From Coraliomargarita algicola (GTDB taxonomy: Bacteria > Verrucomicrobiota > Verrucomicrobiia > Opitutales > Coraliomargaritaceae), in the NCBI RefSeq assembly GCF_033878955.1, contig NZ_CP138858.1, forward strand, positions 2,527,001 to 2,591,000: a stretch of 64,000 nucleotides of DNA, given 5' to 3'. Below, piece by piece: positions 45,401 through 55,422 of the stretch (position 1 is the first letter of the stretch; each line of letters opens with the position of its first letter). The translations under genes and the position numbers were made by a program. The notes below the pieces were generated by a model that worked only from the letters and a program-made list of their open reading frames with translations, searched no databases and was not told where the DNA came from.

Positions 45401-48400
45401 GTTTTGCGCTGAGCGGCGCGGCTCTCTTTGAAGACGAAGGCGCACTCAGCCTGGAGCTCGTTCGTTACGGCGATCACACGCAGGCCGCTTCCGTCCGTGT
45501 CCGTAGTGTGGATGGCACAGCCGTCTCGCCCGCCGATTTTGCCGCGATCGATCAAACTATTAGCTGGGCCGCGGGCGATGCCAGCTCGAAGACTGTGAGC
45601 ATTACGCTAGTCGATGATGCGGCGATTGAAGGCGATGAAAACTTTAGCCTGCAACTCTCCGAAGTTACCGGAGGCAGCCTCGTCTCTGACACGTTGACCG
45701 TGACTCTCTACGACGATGATTCCCTCGCGCAGATCACTGAGCCGCCTGTCGATACATTTGCTGTGCTCGGTCAGTCCGCCACGCTCAGCGTCACGGCGAC
45801 CAGCCCCAGCACCATGAGCTATCAATGGTATTTCAATGGACAACCGATTGCCTCCGCGACCGATGCCACTTATAGCATCCCCTCGGTTGCCGAGGCGAAT
45901 GAAGGCAGCTACAGCGTGCGCATCAGCAACGACTACGGCAGCCTCGATTCCGATGAAGTGTCGCTCACCATCATCCCCGATCCGGCCGCGCTGGTGAGTG
46001 GATACACCGGTATTACCCTTAACAGCGGCGTCGTTGCGCTCGATGTCGCGCCCGATGGCAGTGTGATCATCGTCGGCGGGTTCACCGATGTGGGCGGCCA
46101 TACGGCGATCGACTATGTGGCCAAAGTCGATGCCAGTGGCAATCTCGATACCAATTTCGTGCCAGCCGCGATCGCGAGCGGTTCCGTCCATGACGTCGCT
46201 TTGCAAGACGACGGAAAGGTCGTGATCGTCGGCTCTTTTTACACCGTCGGCGGCGAAAGCCTGCGCGGCATGGCCCGTCTCAATGCCGACGGCTCACTCG
46301 ACACCGACTTTGCCAGCAACATTGCTGCCGGCACCACTGGCGCCGCCAATGCAGTCGATATTCTTAGCGACGGACGCATCGTATTCGGAGGCAGCTTTAC
46401 CTCATGGAATAATCAATACATCGGTGCCTACAGCGCTGCGGTGGCCAACGCCGACGGCAGCTACGCGGGGGCTATGTCGAAAAACGACTCGCAAACGATC
46501 GGAGCAATCAAAGCACTCCCCGATGGGGGCGCTCTGGTCACGGCCAGCACCACATCATCCTCGCGGCAAAAGGTCTACAAGTATGATGCCAACCTGGTGG
46601 GCCAGAGCTTCACCTATTCATCCGGGCGCACCCGGGTGGATGCGATCGACCTCGCGCCCGACGGGGACTATCTCTTCGCCGGAAACGGTCAGGTGCTCAA
46701 AATCAATCCCGATGGCAGCACCGATCAATCTGCTTCGCTCTACAATGCCACCGAGATAGCCGCTCAAATCAACGGAAAGTACATCGCCGCCGGTGGCTCT
46801 GGCAGCGGCCGGACCGTGCGCTATCTCTCGAACGGCACGGTCGATCCTTCCTTTGCTGACGGCACCGGTTTCAATAATTCCGTCAAAGATCTCGCGATTC
46901 GCCTGGATGGCAAAGTCTGGGTCGGCGGTAACTTTACCAGCTACAACGGCAGCGCCGTCAGCTATCTTGCGCTGCTCAATGGTGATCCCATCCCGCTGGC
47001 TCTGACTGTCCAGCCCGCCGCGCTCACGGTAGTTGATCCCGGCGAGGACGTTACCCTGACCGTTGCAGCGGTCGGCACCTCGGCCCTGAGCTACCAATGG
47101 TTCCACGATGGTGATCCGCTGGTCGATGGCGCAGGCATTGCCGGTAGTCAAAGCGCCAGCCTGGTGCTCAGCGCGGTCGATGATTTGGACAACGGCGACT
47201 ACACGGTGGTCGTGAGTAACGAAGCCGGCACCCGCACCAGCGAGATCGCGCAAGTCATCGTCTTGGGCGCTCCGCAGATTTTGAGTCTCTCCGAGGATGT
47301 CAGCCTGCTGGAGGGCAGTTCGCTCACCTTGGAAGTCGAGGCCCTCGGCGCCGGCACGCTCAGCTATCAATGGTATCGCGACGGCACTCTGTTGCCGACG
47401 CAGACTGCGGCCACGCTGAGCATTGCCCCTCTCTCCGAAGCCGATGCAGGCAGCTATACCGTGGTGGTGAGCAACAGTATTGATGACACCCCCAGCGCCG
47501 GCATCGAAGTTGAGGTGTTGGCCAACGCCGCGGCGATTGCACCGGGCTTTACGCCGCCCACAGTCACCGGTGGTCCAGTCAACCAAGTGCTGCCCCTGCC
47601 GAACGGACGCGTGCTGGTCGGTGGTAATTTCGCATCGATCAGCGATGGTGTGAATACCTCCGGTGCCCGCCTCGCCGTGGTCGACGAGACCGGAGCCGTC
47701 ATTCCCGTGACAGGACTCTCCGCCGATGGCTCAATCGAATCGTTGCGCCTACAGGCAGACGGCAAAATTCTGCTCGCGGGCGGGTTTAACAATATCGGCA
47801 ACAGTGCCCGCGGGAAGCTCGCCCGTCTCAATGCCGACCTCAGCCTCGACACGGTGTTCAACCCGACTGGTCTGGTCGGCTCGTATTTCGGAGCTTTCGA
47901 TATTGCAGAGGAAGTCGGCGGCACGATCATCGCCGTGGGCTCCTTTACTGACTTCGGTGGTGAGCCCACTGCCGACTACGCCGTCCGTCTCAACGATGAT
48001 GGCTCCTATAACAGCAGCTTCACCTCCGGCGCGAGTAATTGGATCTATCGCGTCTTTCCACAGGCTGATGGCAAGCTGATCTTCAGCGGGTGGTTCGGTG
48101 CTTGGGGCGGCACTGGAGATGAATACATTACCCGCACCGATGCGTCCGGAGCGCAGGATACCACGATCGATTACAACACCGGTTTCTTCTACACCAGCGA
48201 TGCCTTTCAGCTCGCCAACGGCGATCTGCTCGCCGCCAGCTCCTATGGCGGCGGCGCGATTCGTCTGGCCGCCGACACAGGTGCCACCATCAGTCCCTTC
48301 CCGGTCGGTGGTAATATTGTGGGTGCTGTTCGTGCTTTTGCCGAAAGCCCCGCAGGCGATATTTATATCGGGGGCTATGTGAGCAGCGCCGCCGGGCAAA

Positions 48401-49032
48401 CCGCGGGCCGTCTCATCCGCCTGGACGCGGCGGGCAATCGTGACTTCAACTTCGATACCGGGACCGGCTTTGACAACTACGTCAATGATCTCGCGTTGAC
48501 CGACAGCGGTCGCATCTGGGCGGGCGGAGAGTTTACCACTTATAACGGAATCACTGCGTCCAAACTCGTGCTGCTCAAAGGTAGCGCCGTGAGCGCGCCC
48601 AGTGATCCATTCGAGACCTTCGTCGCCTCGCTCCCCGCCAATCAACAAGGCGAAGACGACGATGCCGATGGCGACGGCTGGGCCAACCTGGTCGAGTTCC
48701 TGTTTGGCACTGCGCCCGACGATGCCTCTGCCGCGCCCGCGCCATTGCCCACCGGTTCGGTGCAAAGTGGCAGCAGTTTGAACAGCAGCTACGGCTTGTC
48801 CCTCGACGCGGCCAAGAGCTACCGCGTGGTTGAAGTCGAAATTCCCGTGGATCTGCAAGGCTTGAGCGTGACCCTCGAAGCCAGCCAGGATCTCAGCTTC
48901 AGCGGCGACGCCAGCGCAACCGAAATCGGCACGCCGATCAATAACGGAAGCACCGAAATCCGCCGCTACGTGATCACCCCCGCAATCGACGATGCCGCCA
49001 AGATGTTCTGGCGACTCAAGGTCAGCCGTTGA
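42418..49032 (+). CDS. Giant exported protein with delta-60, Calx-beta and Ig-like repeats
   Basis: A 2204-residue protein with a signal peptide (LFTAVSLFATASLPTTALQA). Delta-60-type beta-propeller repeats (units such as LQSDGKIIAAG and RFNADGSIDTTF) fill residues about 40-440, 660-990, 1190-1525 and 1700-2055. Between them are two Calx-beta domains (about 442-550 and 994-1101, each ending in a DDDS motif) and four Ig-like domains (about 558-638, 1104-1186, 1531-1614, 1617-1699; SYQWYHDG-type cores). Near the end is a DDDADGDGWANLVEFLFGT segment, common before sorting tails in this phylum. The protein ends KMFWRLKVSR. It is probably a cell-surface or secreted adhesin-like protein. It is divergent from the kinase operon. 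Confidence 0.85.
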   Translation: MQRNALFTAVSLFATASLPTTALQAAPDTVDPIFAASAGHVFDPAETGGVSSVLVQPDGKVLFGSNEMVGNFGGTTRRTALTRFNPDGTVDSYFFADNEPTGSDSGIFYDDAGWSETHALGLQSDGKIIAAGVMQGVRDGTKLAPTVEFRSKSIVRFNADGSIDTTFQTNGTAPSSGFNYIEDITIGPDDSIYAVGGFGGFRDSEGDPYTTCYGIARLHPNGSLDTSFGLDPAEFGVPAGAPNLSGFFREATIDPSGKIYVAGSFQYGYSYPQTTIPVVARLFPNGRLDTTFNAAVPANTLSITGLELEPDGRLVVLGHTDNYQTQSFVVRLQSDGSLDSSFNLDPSITRTTARPLQRDAAGRYLLTIPDASGEAPLGVLVRITSTGAIDSNFRAEGTDSGTSFFNTFTTGFNGKIYAGSGGTEVNGVPTIKLVGFEGDVVPSSLAWTYTQIASAESAGSVILSVTRSGDLSAAASVSYATAAGSANAADFTASSGTLNWPAGVGGVQSFTVSLIDDVNVESDETFSVNLSSASGATLSAPSSVTVTIRDDDSLPVIVTPPAALTVKEGEPARFSVAVSSAVAPSFQWQKSGVDIPGATSAVYTIAATNLGSAADYNVIVTTAAGSTPSAAATLTVNPPAAVPESGVALSGVTTPGPFTLLADGSMLMLDGSSFAGYTLRKLDGTFTVDPGFSVSTTPEGNISSSSVYPSPIALPNGQFIVTGFFSEINGTVRRRLARMNADGTLDTSFVPFFNDGSFPVNEYTGYFNGLSGVHVGDSGTVYALVNSSNQGNRLFRLLADGSADPSFSTAFNYSTYSDFSALTELPDGSMLIGYVAGGYGGFVRGIRRVLPDGSFAADFPHFTTSQNVTGFALIGNDRFAAIHGNLLTIHNLEDGALLETHSFTGTLTSIQPYRGRLLLTGPTVFDSIDLPGLALFSFDGTVDDNFPGGAGPNGYVTNAQVDDQGRILVSGSFTSWNGVSAAGFARLLVERPEIGFALSGAALFEDEGALSLELVRYGDHTQAASVRVRSVDGTAVSPADFAAIDQTISWAAGDASSKTVSITLVDDAAIEGDENFSLQLSEVTGGSLVSDTLTVTLYDDDSLAQITEPPVDTFAVLGQSATLSVTATSPSTMSYQWYFNGQPIASATDATYSIPSVAEANEGSYSVRISNDYGSLDSDEVSLTIIPDPAALVSGYTGITLNSGVVALDVAPDGSVIIVGGFTDVGGHTAIDYVAKVDASGNLDTNFVPAAIASGSVHDVALQDDGKVVIVGSFYTVGGESLRGMARLNADGSLDTDFASNIAAGTTGAANAVDILSDGRIVFGGSFTSWNNQYIGAYSAAVANADGSYAGAMSKNDSQTIGAIKALPDGGALVTASTTSSSRQKVYKYDANLVGQSFTYSSGRTRVDAIDLAPDGDYLFAGNGQVLKINPDGSTDQSASLYNATEIAAQINGKYIAAGGSGSGRTVRYLSNGTVDPSFADGTGFNNSVKDLAIRLDGKVWVGGNFTSYNGSAVSYLALLNGDPIPLALTVQPAALTVVDPGEDVTLTVAAVGTSALSYQWFHDGDPLVDGAGIAGSQSASLVLSAVDDLDNGDYTVVVSNEAGTRTSEIAQVIVLGAPQILSLSEDVSLLEGSSLTLEVEALGAGTLSYQWYRDGTLLPTQTAATLSIAPLSEADAGSYTVVVSNSIDDTPSAGIEVEVLANAAAIAPGFTPPTVTGGPVNQVLPLPNGRVLVGGNFASISDGVNTSGARLAVVDETGAVIPVTGLSADGSIESLRLQADGKILLAGGFNNIGNSARGKLARLNADLSLDTVFNPTGLVGSYFGAFDIAEEVGGTIIAVGSFTDFGGEPTADYAVRLNDDGSYNSSFTSGASNWIYRVFPQADGKLIFSGWFGAWGGTGDEYITRTDASGAQDTTIDYNTGFFYTSDAFQLANGDLLAASSYGGGAIRLAADTGATISPFPVGGNIVGAVRAFAESPAGDIYIGGYVSSAAGQTAGRLIRLDAAGNRDFNFDTGTGFDNYVNDLALTDSGRIWAGGEFTTYNGITASKLVLLKGSAVSAPSDPFETFVASLPANQQGEDDDADGDGWANLVEFLFGTAPDDASAAPAPLPTGSVQSGSSLNSSYGLSLDAAKSYRVVEVEIPVDLQGLSVTLEASQDLSFSGDASATEIGTPINNGSTEIRRYVITPAIDDAAKMFWRLKVSR

Positions 49033-49059
49033 AGCGCCCATTTGATTCCGTAGTCCTAC

Positions 49060-50395
49060 ATTGGATGTTCGACGTTCCCTCCTTTTGCGTGGCCTCGGTT
49101 CTCAGAACCGGGGAGCGCGGGGAATGGGGAACGTCCAACGTCCAACATCGAACGTCCAATGTTGAATAATTTTTAATTCAATGGCGTGTGCAGTCAGTAT
49201 TCCGTAGCGCTACATTCGACGTTCCCAATTCCGTAGCCTCGATCCTGCGGATCGGGGAGCGTCGTTTCGGCCTCGGTTACCGCAGCCAGTGCCACCGCTG
49301 CCAATGCGGAGATTGGCGATCCCGGGAGAAAGCCGTGCAGTCACCATTCCGTAGCCCTACATTCGATGTTCGATGTTGAGCGTTCGATGTTCGACGTTCA
49401 GTATTCCGTAGCCTCGATCCTGCGGATCGGGGAGCGTCGTTCGGCCTCGGCTACCGCAGCCAATGCGGAGATTGGCGATCCCGGGTAAGCCGTGCAGCAC
49501 CATTCCGTGGCCCTACATTCGATGTTCGACGTTGAGCGTTGGATGTTCGATGTTCGACGTTGAGCGTTGGATGTTCGATGTTCCCAATTCCGTAGCCTCG
49601 ATCCTGCGGATCGGGGAGCGTCGTTTCGGCCTCGGTTACTGCAGCCAGTGCCACCGCTGCCAATGCGGAGATTGGCGATCCCGGGGGAAGCCGTGCAGTC
49701 AGTATTCCGTAGCCTCGATCCTTCGGATCGGGGAGCGTCGTTTCGGCCTCGGCTACCGCAGCCAGTGCCACCGCTGCCAATGCGGAGATTGGCGATCCCG
49801 GGGAAAGCCGTGCAATCAGTATTCCGTAGTCCTATATTCGATGTTCGACGTTGGGCGTTGGACGTTCGACGTTCAGTATTCCGTAGCCTCGATCCTTCGG
49901 ATCGGGGAGCGTCGTTTCGGCCTCGGCTACCGCAGCCAGTGCCACCGCGGCCAATGCGGAGATTGGCGATCCCGGGGAAAGCCGTGCAGTCAGTATTCCG
50001 TGGCCCTACATTCGATGTTCGACGTTGGGCGTTGGATGTTCGATGTTCCCAATTCCGTAGCCTCGATCCTGCGGATCGGGGAGCGTTGTTTCCGCCTCGG
50101 TTACCGCAGCCCATGCCACCGCAGCCAATGCGGAGATTGGCGATCCCGGGGAAAGCCGTGCAGTCAGTATTCCGTGGCCCTACATTCGATGTTCGACGTT
50201 CCCTCCCTTTGTGTAGCCTCGATCCTTCGGATCGGGGAGCGTCGTCTCGGCCTCGGCTACCGCAACCAGTGCCACCGCTGCCAATGCGGAGATTGGCGAT
50301 CCCGGGGGAAGCCGTGCAGTCAGTATTCCGCAGTCCTACATTCGATATTCGACGTTGAGCGTTGGATGTTCGACGTTCCCTCCCTCCTCTTTCCT
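49060..50395. repeat. Dense array of hairpin repeats and TTCGACGTT-type words
   Basis: This 1.3 kb gap has no gene. It holds about seven copies of a unit made of GTAGCCTCGATCC, a hairpin (CGATCCTGCGGATCG or with TTC loop), GGGGAGCGTCGTTTCGGCC, then GCCAATGCGGAGATTGGC and GATCCCGGGG. Copies of the second hairpin lie near 49297, 49460, 49662, 49778, 49952, 50132 and 50283. Between them are degenerate words of the type TTCGATGTTCGACGTTGGGC. Unit length varies (about 116 to 180 bp) depending on how many words are inserted. Long open frames here are repeat translations. Same family as 34.1-34.7 kb and the DUF2339 gene. Confidence 0.92.
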
Positions 50396-50402
50396 TCCTT
50401 TC

Positions 50403-51344
50403 CTAAGGACGAATGCAGCGACCTTCCACGGGGGCTTCTTTGACTTGGGAAATGATGATGAGTGAGGTGACGACGATCAGGGCTCCGATGATGAGGCCGG
50501 GGCGTAGGTTTTCGCCGGGGATGAAGAGGGTGGATTCGATCACGCCCATCAGAGGAATCAGGAAGCGAAAGGTGGAGAGCACATTGACACTGTAGAGCTC
50601 AATTAGACGATTCCAGAGCGTGAATGCGGTGGCGGACAGGGCCGCGAGATAGAGCGTGACCAAGAGGGTGGTGAGATTGAAGTGGGCGATGTAGCTGGAC
50701 CAGGCGCTGGCAGAAATGAGCAAGAGCATGAGTCCGCCCAGACTGAGTGAAAATGCGGTGGTGCAACGACTGCCGGCGACGGGGGCGACTTTTTTCAGGA
50801 AGGTTGCGGCCACGGCGCCGGAACCGGATGCGGCGAGAAAGGCGAGCGTGCCGAGACCGGCGTTTTTTAAGTCGGCGCCGGGCTGGTAAATCGCACAGGC
50901 GATACCGATCGAACACACGCCCAGCAGTATCCAGTGAATGCGCTGAGGCGGAGCGGTCTTGAGTATCATCGGCGCGAGCAACATCCACCAGAAACTGCCC
51001 GAGCCCAGCAGGGCCCCGAGGGTGCCGGTTGAAATGCTGAGCCCGTAGTAAAAGAAGATGTATTGAAAGAATGTCTGCCCGAGCACCACCGCCATCAGTG
51101 GTCCACGTGGGGCTTGCTTGAGTTTTTCTATGATGGGGCCACGACAGAAGGGGAGCACCATCAGTCCTGCCAGTACGAAGCGACTGCCCGCGAAGACCAG
51201 TTGTTCGCCGTAGCCGGTGATTTGTAAGGCGGCATAGCTGTTCTTGATGACGGGGAATGCGCTGCCCCATAGGGTGGCACAAATCAAAACCTGTAGGTAG
51301 AAACTGACTGGCAATTGAGTCAGTGGTGGCGCTTTAGCTGGCAT
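50403..51344 (-). CDS. EamA/DMT-family transporter
   Basis: A 313-residue membrane protein with about ten helices in two EamA halves. The start ATLWGSAFPVIKNSYAAL is typical of the family. The second half includes GTLAFLAASGSGAVAATFLK and LIPLMGVIESTLFIPGENLR. These are usually exporters of metabolites or amino acids; the substrate cannot be told. The HAD hydrolase gene lies 21 bp upstream on the same strand. Confidence 0.9.
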   Translation of the reverse strand: MPAKAPPLTQLPVSFYLQVLICATLWGSAFPVIKNSYAALQITGYGEQLVFAGSRFVLAGLMVLPFCRGPIIEKLKQAPRGPLMAVVLGQTFFQYIFFYYGLSISTGTLGALLGSGSFWWMLLAPMILKTAPPQRIHWILLGVCSIGIACAIYQPGADLKNAGLGTLAFLAASGSGAVAATFLKKVAPVAGSRCTTAFSLSLGGLMLLLISASAWSSYIAHFNLTTLLVTLYLAALSATAFTLWNRLIELYSVNVLSTFRFLIPLMGVIESTLFIPGENLRPGLIIGALIVVTSLIIISQVKEAPVEGRCIRP

Positions 51345-51365
51345 ATGCGATGGATTCGACGCGGT

Positions 51366-52037
51366 TTAAGCGAGGCGCTGGGCCAATTCTGTGAGATCGC
51401 GCAGCACGTAGTCGGGGCGCGCGGTGTTGGGATAGAGCGCGGTGCCGGGGCGTTGGATGAAGGCGGTCTGCAAGCCGACGTTTTTTGCGCCGGCGAGGTC
51501 CCATGCGTGCGCGGCCACCATCAATACTTGCTCGGGTTCGAGCGCGAGGTCATCGAGCACCATGCGGTAGACGCCGCTGTGTGGCTTGTATTTGCGCACG
51601 CTCTCGACGCTGTAGCTGTTGTCCAATAGCGGCGCGATGCCGGCTTGCCGAAGTTGTGACTCGGCACCGGCGCTGGAGGAATTGGTCAAAGTGGCCAGCT
51701 TGTAGCCGTTTTGTTGCAGGGCTTCCATGGCTGCGATGACCTCTGGGTGCGGCGGAAGTGTGTTTAAGCTGGGGATGATGGCTGCTTCAGCGTCTTCGCG
51801 ACTCAGCTCAATCTGATGTGTTTGGGCAATCATCATGAGGGCGGCGGCACCGATTTCTCCGAAACTATGAAAGTCATTCGTCAGAGTTTCCACCAAAGAG
51901 TAGTGCAGCATGGTCGAAAACCAGAGCGGCAGTAGATTTTCACGACCGTTCAATGCACGGCTCACCGAGCTCCGCAGAGGGCTCAGGTCGAGTAAGGTCT
52001 CGTTCACGTCGAATAGGATGAGGATGGGCTTTACCAT
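51366..52037 (-). CDS. HAD-superfamily hydrolase, type II haloacid dehalogenase-like
   Basis: A 223-residue enzyme. Motif I is LILFDVNETLLDL with nucleophile Asp. Motif II is in LATLTNSSSAGAESQ. The Lys motif is VRKYKPHSGVYRMVLDD, and motif III is LMVAAHAWDLAGAKNVG. The NET after the catalytic Asp and the AHAWD motif fit (S)-2-haloacid dehalogenases rather than phosphatases. It sits just upstream of the EamA transporter and is probably co-transcribed with it. Confidence 0.88.
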   Translation of the reverse strand: MVKPILILFDVNETLLDLSPLRSSVSRALNGRENLLPLWFSTMLHYSLVETLTNDFHSFGEIGAAALMMIAQTHQIELSREDAEAAIIPSLNTLPPHPEVIAAMEALQQNGYKLATLTNSSSAGAESQLRQAGIAPLLDNSYSVESVRKYKPHSGVYRMVLDDLALEPEQVLMVAAHAWDLAGAKNVGLQTAFIQRPGTALYPNTARPDYVLRDLTELAQRLA

Positions 52038-52130
52038 GGGTCTCTATATGCTGCTTTCAGTCGATGTTCAAGCTTGTGAGTGTTTCTCTGAATAGTCTTT
52101 CGCGGGGTGAAACTGCGGATGGAGGCAGCG

Positions 52131-52167
52131 AAAAAAAGCCCGGAACCTTGAACAGGTGCCGGGCTTT
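52131..52167 (-). terminator. Rho-independent terminator after the EF-hand gene
   Basis: On the minus strand AAAGCCCGG and CCGGGCTTT form a perfect 9 bp stem with an inner ACCT/AGGT pairing, followed by a run of seven T. It lies 42 bp after the EF-hand gene stop and before the HAD gene start, so it separates the two transcripts. Confidence 0.88.
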
Positions 52168-52208
52168 GAGAAAAAATGGAGCTTCAGTGCGCGCTGTGCG
52201 CTCGCAGC

Positions 52209-52502
52209 TTATTCTTCGCCTTTTTTAGCCTTCTTTGGCTTTTTGCCAGAAGCATCAGTGAATTCTTCTAATGACAGTTCACCGTCTTGATCGGCGTCCA
52301 GCTTGTCGAATTTTTTGACGAGCGCTTTGCGTTTGGCGACCTCTTCTTTAGAGAGGCCATCGCTTTGGTCCACATCCATTTTGGCGAACGCCTCAGCTGG
52401 AGTTGGCTTCTTTTTACCCTCATCCGATTTAGCAGCTTGAGAGACTGATGGAACGATGCAAGCTGCGAAGATCGCGCTGAGGAGTAATGCTTTGAGTTTC
52501 AT
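52209..52502 (-). CDS. Exported EF-hand protein
   Basis: A 97-residue protein with a signal peptide (LKALLLSAIFAACIVPSVSQ then AA). It has two EF-hand calcium loops: DVDQSDGLSKEE and DADQDGELSLEE. The C-terminus is lysine-rich (KKPKKAKKGEE). Such small exported EF-hand proteins are common in Planctomycetota and Verrucomicrobiota. The role is unknown, perhaps calcium binding at the surface. It ends at a strong terminator. Confidence 0.88.
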   Translation of the reverse strand: MKLKALLLSAIFAACIVPSVSQAAKSDEGKKKPTPAEAFAKMDVDQSDGLSKEEVAKRKALVKKFDKLDADQDGELSLEEFTDASGKKPKKAKKGEE

Positions 52503-52674
52503 TTATTGTATCCTGTGTGTAGGGTTTTAACAGAACTAGACTGTGTTCTGTTAATACTCCCATTTGACGATTTATGTGCGCTTTACAAGTGCAATTTATG
52601 CGCTGAGAATATTTTATAGATAAGCAGCAGTCGGGGTAATATGGATGCTGGCTCGCGCTTATTATTTTTGCCTG

Positions 52675-53730
<1,056 letters not shown>

Positions 53731-54116
53731 GTGTGAAGTTTGAAGTGTGAAGTTGAAAGTGTGAAGTGAGAAGCTAGCCGGGGGAAGTTTGAAATGACTG
53801 GAGCGTTCACGTCTCGTTTTGATTCATAATAGCCCCCTGCTTCGCTCTACGAGCGATGCAGGGCAAGCAATTGGACGTTCTCACGTCGTGTAAAATTCAC
53901 GTTCCGTCTAAATTCACATTCATAAACGCATATTTACCGAATTAACAGTTCAACTCATTTTTAGGTTCATTCCCAACTTGCTCCACCAAACGGGGTGCCC
54001 CACCTCCGAGTCAGCCAGCGACACGATCCTTATTGCTCCTATCAATTCCACTGCTGTTTTCCTCCATTCGCGGGCGCGCGCTTGCCAGTGGAGATTGATT
54101 TCGCAGCGTACACAGT
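53731..54116. repeat. Intergenic gap with GAAGTGTGAAGTT words and a hairpin
   Basis: No gene is seen in this 386 bp gap. Just upstream of ruvB lies a run of GTGTGAAGTTTGAA-like words (53731-53775). A hairpin with CCTGCTTCGCTC and GAGCGATGCAGG arms lies at 53832-53864. It is preceded by ATTCATAAT, as in the similar segment near 23.19 kb. The promoter of the PPOX gene is probably in the last 100 bp. Confidence 0.6.
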
Positions 54117-54500
54117 ATGATTCAGCTACCGCAAGAAATCCTTAAAGCCTGGGAAGTCCGCGATCCTGTGGCCGTATTCACCACCGTAGACGCCGAGGGC
54201 GTGCCCAACACCATTTATGTCAGTATGTGCAAACTGCGCCCCGATGGACGCGTTTTGATCGGTGATGTCCACTTCGGCAAAACCTTGGACAATTTGAAAC
54301 AAGGTCGCTCCCAAGTGTCCTTCCTCTTCTTTGCCAAAGACTATTCCGCGTATCAACTCAAAGGGCAGGTCCGCTACGCCAGCGAGGGCCCCCTCTTTGA
54401 AGAAGGTCAATGCCTCGCCAAGCCCGAGTTCAGTTTAAGAGGGGTCGTGGAGATCCAGATCACACAAGTCTACAAAGGCTCCGAAGAACTCAGCGCTTGA
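54117..54500 (+). CDS. Pyridoxamine 5'-phosphate oxidase-like FMN-binding protein
   Basis: A 127-residue split-barrel protein. The pattern AVFTTVDAEGVPNTIYVSMC followed by GRVLIGDVHFGKTLDNLKQG, SQVSFLFFAKDYSAYQLKGQ and EIQITQVYKG is typical of the PPOX/FMN-binding fold. A flavin-dependent or heme-related role cannot be resolved. It starts with an ATG at 54117. Confidence 0.82.
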   Translation: MIQLPQEILKAWEVRDPVAVFTTVDAEGVPNTIYVSMCKLRPDGRVLIGDVHFGKTLDNLKQGRSQVSFLFFAKDYSAYQLKGQVRYASEGPLFEEGQCLAKPEFSLRGVVEIQITQVYKGSEELSA

Positions 54501-54612
54501 AGTTTGATTCTTCCGAACATTGCATGTCTACTGTGGTCCGATCTCTCCAGAGCCTTTCCCTGACACCGAGAACCGTTATGTCTTTCAGGCTTTATCCACT
54601 AGATATATCGCG

Positions 54613-55422
54613 ATGATGACAAGCTCAGTGGCCACTCTCGTTAAGCAACTCCAAGCCGCCGGCGAAGCTGCGGGCTTCCAAGTCACGCACTTCGGACAGG
54701 TCGGCCTGGAAAAGCAATGGCCCCTACTCGGCATGACGCGTGCGCCCATGGTCCCTGCACCGAATAGTCAGCACATATATCTCTCTGCCGGCATCCACGG
54801 CGACGAGCCCGCCACTTCTCAGGCAATGCTCGAACTATTGCAAAGTAACGCCCTCCCCCACGCACATCACTACTACATTTGTCCTCTCTTAAATCCCGCG
54901 GGACTGGCCAACGGCACCCGCGAAAACCCCGACGGCATCGACCTCAACCGCGACTACCGCGACTTCGTCTCGCAAGAAACCCGCCAACACGCAGCGTGGA
55001 TACAGGCCCACATCTCCCAGCTCGACTGTGCCATCCATCTACACGAAGACTGGGAAAGCCAAGGCTTCTACCTCTACGAAATCCAACTCCCCCGCCACAG
55101 CAGTCATCCCGAGACAGGCCGCCCACAACTCAGCCTCGCACAGCGCATCTTAGCCGCCACAGAAAAACACCTGCCCACCGAAACCGCGACCGAGATCGAT
55201 GGCTACCCTGCTAAGGACGGAATCATACGCATCGAAGTCGAACTACAACTCGAAGAAGGCCAGCCCGAAGCGCTTTGCCTACAAGCAAGCTTCGGCGGCA
55301 GTAACTACACCCTCGAAACCCCGTCCGCCATGGAGTTCCGCAAGCGTGTCGACACGCTCAAAGCCGCCGTTTTGGCAGCCATCGAAACAGAGCATAATTC
55401 AAGCGTTTACTCGCCATTATGA
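54613..55422 (+). CDS. M14-like zinc carboxypeptidase / succinylglutamate desuccinylase family
   Basis: I chose the ATG at 54613 (269 residues; a second ATG follows directly). The open frame reaches 54520, but without family-like sequence. Zinc ligands are seen in AGIHGDEPATSQAML (HxxE). The substrate motif is GIDLNRDY, and HLHEDWESQGFY follows where the third ligand is expected. It resembles the MpaA/aspartoacylase side of the M14 group, so it may act on murein peptides or acyl amino acids. Its 3' end overlaps that of the converging ATPase gene by 16 bp. Confidence 0.8.
   Translation: MMTSSVATLVKQLQAAGEAAGFQVTHFGQVGLEKQWPLLGMTRAPMVPAPNSQHIYLSAGIHGDEPATSQAMLELLQSNALPHAHHYYICPLLNPAGLANGTRENPDGIDLNRDYRDFVSQETRQHAAWIQAHISQLDCAIHLHEDWESQGFYLYEIQLPRHSSHPETGRPQLSLAQRILAATEKHLPTETATEIDGYPAKDGIIRIEVELQLEEGQPEALCLQASFGGSNYTLETPSAMEFRKRVDTLKAAVLAAIETEHNSSVYSPL

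Noticed and set aside
47749..49041. A 430-codon open frame antisense to the giant surface protein, and others like it at 44806-45555 and 46618-47586
   Set aside because: High GC and repeated DGS/DG codons keep the reverse frame open. The products lack family features and the sense protein is clearly real.
34112..50395. Possible CRISPR arrays at 34.1-34.7 and 49.1-50.4 kb
   Set aside because: Units of about 98-180 bp are repeated over their whole length, with no unique spacers of constant size and no cas genes nearby.
49398..50443. Long open frames through the 49-50 kb repeat array (both strands)
   Set aside because: They translate the same repeat units again and again, with no start context or conserved domain.
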